This document shows, in pieces, positions 5,985 through 7,871 of a stretch of DNA of 7,871 nt. The stretch comes from WS-7 sp035635575. GTDB lineage: Bacteria > Eisenbacteria > RBG-16-71-46 > SZUA-252. The first letter of the stretch is position 1; every line of letters begins with the position of its first letter. The position numbers and the translations under genes are program-made. The DNA lies in NCBI GenBank assembly GCA_035635575.1, contig DASQAV010000140.1, positions 1-7,871 of the forward strand, given 5' to 3'. The notes under the pieces were generated by a model. It saw only the letters and a program-made list of their open reading frames with translations, was not told where the DNA came from and ran no database searches.

Positions 5985-6481
5985 GCCCCTTCGCCAAACC
6001 CGGCACCAAGGCGCCCGACTTCAATCTTCCGCTCGTCGGAGGAGGCTATCGTGGCTTGCGCGATCTCCTCCATCCGGGCGGAGGGGTGCTGGTCTTCTTC
6101 AAGGAGGACTGTCCGGCGAGCGAGCTGGTGGTGCCGCGGCTTGGCCCGCTCGCGGACGCGCTGCGGCGGGAGGAGAGGTTCTTCCTCGCGATCGCGGAGG
6201 ACCCGGAAGACGCGGCGCGCGCGTTCCGGGACCGCAACGGCATCCGCTTTCCGATCGCGTGGGAGGCGCCGCCCTATCCCGCATCGGTCGACTACGCCAT
6301 CGGCACCGTACCGGCGCTGTTCGTCGTGGACGGCGCTGGATTCATCGCGGAGCGTGTGGAAGGATTTATCAAGGCGGAGTACGAGGCGCTCGGCGCCGCG
6401 ATCGAGCAGGTGCTCGCCCTGGGGGCGAGCCCGCGCATCCTCGACCGGCCCGAGGAGCTACCTGTCATGAAACCCGGCTGA
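5981..6481 (+). CDS. Redoxin / AhpC-TSA-like thioredoxin-fold protein with a single cysteine
   Basis: A 166-residue thioredoxin-fold protein without a signal peptide. It opens with GTKAPDFNLPLVGG (8-21), the usual peroxiredoxin/TlpA-family start. VLVFFKEDCPASE (36-48) puts Cys44 at the first position of the thioredoxin CxxC motif. TVPALFVVDGAG (109-120) supplies the cis-proline (Pro111). The second motif cysteine is replaced by serine (CPAS), and there is no other cysteine in the protein. That excludes ordinary intramolecular disulfide chemistry and suggests a 1-Cys peroxidase or monothiol mechanism, which is inference. The ATG overlaps the nth stop as ATGA, so translation is probably coupled. 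Thioredoxin from the trxB system is a conceivable reductant, but nothing here proves it. Confidence 0.85.
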   Translation: MSPFAKPGTKAPDFNLPLVGGGYRGLRDLLHPGGGVLVFFKEDCPASELVVPRLGPLADALRREERFFLAIAEDPEDAARAFRDRNGIRFPIAWEAPPYPASVDYAIGTVPALFVVDGAGFIAERVEGFIKAEYEALGAAIEQVLALGASPRILDRPEELPVMKPG

Positions 6482-6510
6482 GTGTCACGAGCGGCCGCCG
6501 GGTGACGGCT

Positions 6511-6515
6511 GGAGG
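6511..6515 (+). promoter_or_regulatory. Ribosome binding site deciding the UPF0173 gene start
   Basis: GGAGG lies four bases before ATG 6520. The second in-frame ATG (6547) is preceded only by TGGAACC. This favours the upstream start, although the spacing is tight. Confidence 0.6.
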
Positions 6516-6555
6516 AACCATGACGAAGGAACAGGGTGCTGGAACCATGACGAAG
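6514..6555 (+). repeat. 15-base direct repeat duplicating the translation start
   Basis: GGAACCATGACGAAG appears at 6514-6528 and at 6541-6555, 27 bases apart, so both copies contain an ATG followed by ACG AAG in the same reading frame. The most economical explanation is an in-frame 27-base duplication of the gene start, after which the copies partly diverged. Confidence 0.85.
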
Positions 6556-7257
6556 CTTGACCTGGGTGTCGGGATCACGTGGATCGGACACGGGACGGTG
6601 CTCTACCGATCGGCGTCCGGGAAGAACGTCCTCGCGGACGCCTGGGTGGACACGAACCCTGCGGCCACGCCGGAGGCGAAAGCGCTCCCGAAGATCGACG
6701 TCGTGCTCCTGACGCACGCGCACAGCGACCACGTGGCGGACCTGCCCGCGATCGTGAAGAAGCACGAGCCGGAGATCGTCTGCATCCACGAGATGGCGGA
6801 ACATTTCGAAAGCAAGGGCATGAAGAAGGTTCATGGAATGAGCAAAGGGGGCACCGTGCCGGTGCAGGGAATCCGCGTCACCATGGTGCACGCGGTCCAC
6901 TCCAGCTCGTTCGACGGAGGGGATGCGGCAGTTCCCGCCGGCGAGCCCGCGGGCTTCGTGATCGAATTCGAGAACAAGACGCGCGTCTACCACGCGGGGG
7001 ACACGGGGGTCTTCTCCGACATGAAGCTGATCGGGGAGATCTACAAACCCACCATCGCGGCCCTCCCGATCGGGGACCTCTACACGATGGCTCCGCTCGA
7101 GGCTTCCTTTGCCGCGAAGATGCTCGGCGTGAAGTACGTCCTGCCCATCCACCACTCCACCTTCCCGGCGCTGACGGGGAAGCCGGAGACGCTCCGGGAT
7201 CTTCTCAAGGGAACGGGGATAGAGGTGCTCGCGGTGAAACCGGGAGAGTCCGCCTAG
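6520..7257 (+). CDS. UPF0173-family metal-dependent hydrolase (metallo-beta-lactamase fold)
   Basis: A 245-residue cytoplasmic protein. The metal-binding motif THAHSDHVADLP (65-76) gives His66, His68, Asp70 and His71. Further ligands are likely His124 or His127, Asp161 in YHAGDTGVFSDM (157-168), and His211 or His212 in PIHHSTFP (209-216). YHAGDTG.F.DM together with PIGDLYTM (183-190) is typical of UPF0173 proteins, whose substrates are unknown. It is not an antibiotic beta-lactamase by family. The first ATG (6520) is preferred for GGAGG upstream. A second ATG at 6547 would remove nine residues and equally preserve the domain, which begins around ITWIGH (19-24). It lies 38 bases after the redoxin gene in the same direction. 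Its stop codon overlaps the stop of the gene on the other strand. Confidence 0.93.
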   Translation: MTKEQGAGTMTKLDLGVGITWIGHGTVLYRSASGKNVLADAWVDTNPAATPEAKALPKIDVVLLTHAHSDHVADLPAIVKKHEPEIVCIHEMAEHFESKGMKKVHGMSKGGTVPVQGIRVTMVHAVHSSSFDGGDAAVPAGEPAGFVIEFENKTRVYHAGDTGVFSDMKLIGEIYKPTIAALPIGDLYTMAPLEASFAAKMLGVKYVLPIHHSTFPALTGKPETLRDLLKGTGIEVLAVKPGESA

Positions 7258-7871
7258 ACGTCTTCCATACGGCGGTCGAAATACACGCGCTCCAGAAGCC
7301 CTTCCTTCGTGAGACGGAAGGGCTTCTTCTCGAGGAAGAGCTCGCGCGTGGAGGCGCGCAGTCCGCGCTTGGGATGAATCGCGCCGCGCTTAACCCAGGG
7401 CCGCACGATGCGGAGCACCTCGGCGGGAGTAGGATCCGGATGCGGCGCGAGCGTCAGGTTCTCGATCTCGCCCGACGGCCCGCGCGTGAGGGTGCACCCA
7501 CATGGGACCCGCACCGTGATGCCGCTCAGGGCGCCGAGCGCCTTGCTCCGGACCGTGTACTGGTGCATGTGGAGGAGCTGCTCGCGCAATCCCTCGCGCC
7601 GCGGGAGCGGGGTAAGGCGGCGCTCCAGCTTGGCGCCGGGACCCAGCCGCAGGGCGGCGCGCAGCGCGGCGAGCCCGCCGGGCCGATCCGGATCGAGCGC
7701 GCGCAGAAGGCTCAAGGGCGGCGGTCCCGCCGCGCCCTTCTTCGCTTTGGCGAGCGCCGGCAGCTCGATCCCGTGCTTCGCGCAGGCCGCCTCGATCGCG
7801 GGCGTCCCCACGCCGCCCTCCTCGCTCTGGTCCATTGCGCGCATCCGGTCCGCGACCAGCGCGTAGCGCGC
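7254..7871 (-). CDS. Unrecognised protein, C-terminal part (runs off the right edge)
   Basis: The frame stays open from the window edge to TAG at 7256-7254, giving 205 visible residues. An ATG at 7844 could start it, but the nine codons upstream remain open without a stop and read naturally (ARYALVADR), and no ribosome site precedes the ATG, so a longer protein is likely. I do not recognise the family. Visible features are a Gly/Ala/Pro-rich N-part, a basic mid-section with LRLGPGAKLERRLTPLPRRE, a close cysteine pair in VPCGCTLTR, and a charged end with REL(F)LEKK and FDRRMEDV. There is no signal peptide, transmembrane segment or known catalytic motif in the visible part. Codon use and GC content resemble the neighbours, so it is a plausible native gene. 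It converges with the UPF0173 gene. Confidence 0.65.
   Translation of the reverse strand, partial: ARYALVADRMRAMDQSEEGGVGTPAIEAACAKHGIELPALAKAKKGAAGPPPLSLLRALDPDRPGGLAALRAALRLGPGAKLERRLTPLPRREGLREQLLHMHQYTVRSKALGALSGITVRVPCGCTLTRGPSGEIENLTLAPHPDPTPAEVLRIVRPWVKRGAIHPKRGLRASTRELFLEKKPFRLTKEGLLERVYFDRRMEDV

Noticed and set aside
6484..6506. GTCAC...GTGAC hairpin between the redoxin and UPF0173 genes, with GCGGCCGC in the loop
   Set aside because: Five-base stem, 13-base loop and no T-run, so it is not an intrinsic terminator. The genes are probably cotranscribed.
1..7871. CRISPR array, tRNA/rRNA, insertion sequence, phage or defence genes
   Set aside because: No spaced repeats, tRNA-like folds, transposase or nuclease-defence motifs were seen on either strand. 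Gene content is housekeeping-like and composition is uniform.

Overview
This is a GC-rich bacterial chromosomal segment, densely packed with ordinary metabolic, redox and repair genes. I see no rRNA, tRNA, CRISPR, transposase or phage signal. The organism cannot be named from this window. Sec-type signal peptides on a YceI protein and a dienelactone hydrolase, an ETF-ubiquinone oxidoreductase, queuosine synthesis (queG) and very high GC suggest an aerobic, probably Gram-negative-type bacterium. A little-cultivated GC-rich lineage such as Candidatus Eisenbacteria is possible, but that is a guess.

Layout: (1) 1-1204, minus strand: thioredoxin reductase trxB, followed through an ATGA overlap by an ETF-ubiquinone oxidoreductase gene that runs off the left edge. 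A good sigma70-type promoter for this pair lies at 1291-1319. (2) 1205-1431: divergent regulatory region. (3) 1432-2112, plus: secreted YceI-family protein with a Lys/Ala-rich tail. (4) 2114-4544, minus: three-gene operon queG - secreted dienelactone hydrolase - Nudix hydrolase, with 4-base and 1-base junction overlaps. (5) 4532-7257, plus: operon of a stand-alone LON-domain protein, endonuclease III (nth) with a histone-H1-like basic tail, a single-cysteine redoxin, and a UPF0173 metallo-beta-lactamase-fold hydrolase. (6) 7254-7871, minus: C-terminal part of an unrecognised protein running off the right edge.

Several genes share a redox/oxidative-damage theme: TrxB (disulfide reduction), Nudix (possible sanitation of oxidised nucleotides), Nth (repair of oxidised pyrimidines), a redoxin, and the Fe-S enzymes QueG and Nth. 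They may simply be housekeeping neighbours.

The most unusual structure is the divergent junction near 4520-4560. There queG and the LON-domain gene overlap head-to-head by 13 bases through two GTG start codons, and the LON gene has the geometry of a leaderless mRNA. Other notable points are the basic tails, the lone-cysteine redoxin, the duplicated start site of the UPF0173 gene, and two convergent gene pairs with no room for a terminator between stop codons. I found no clearly new biological system.
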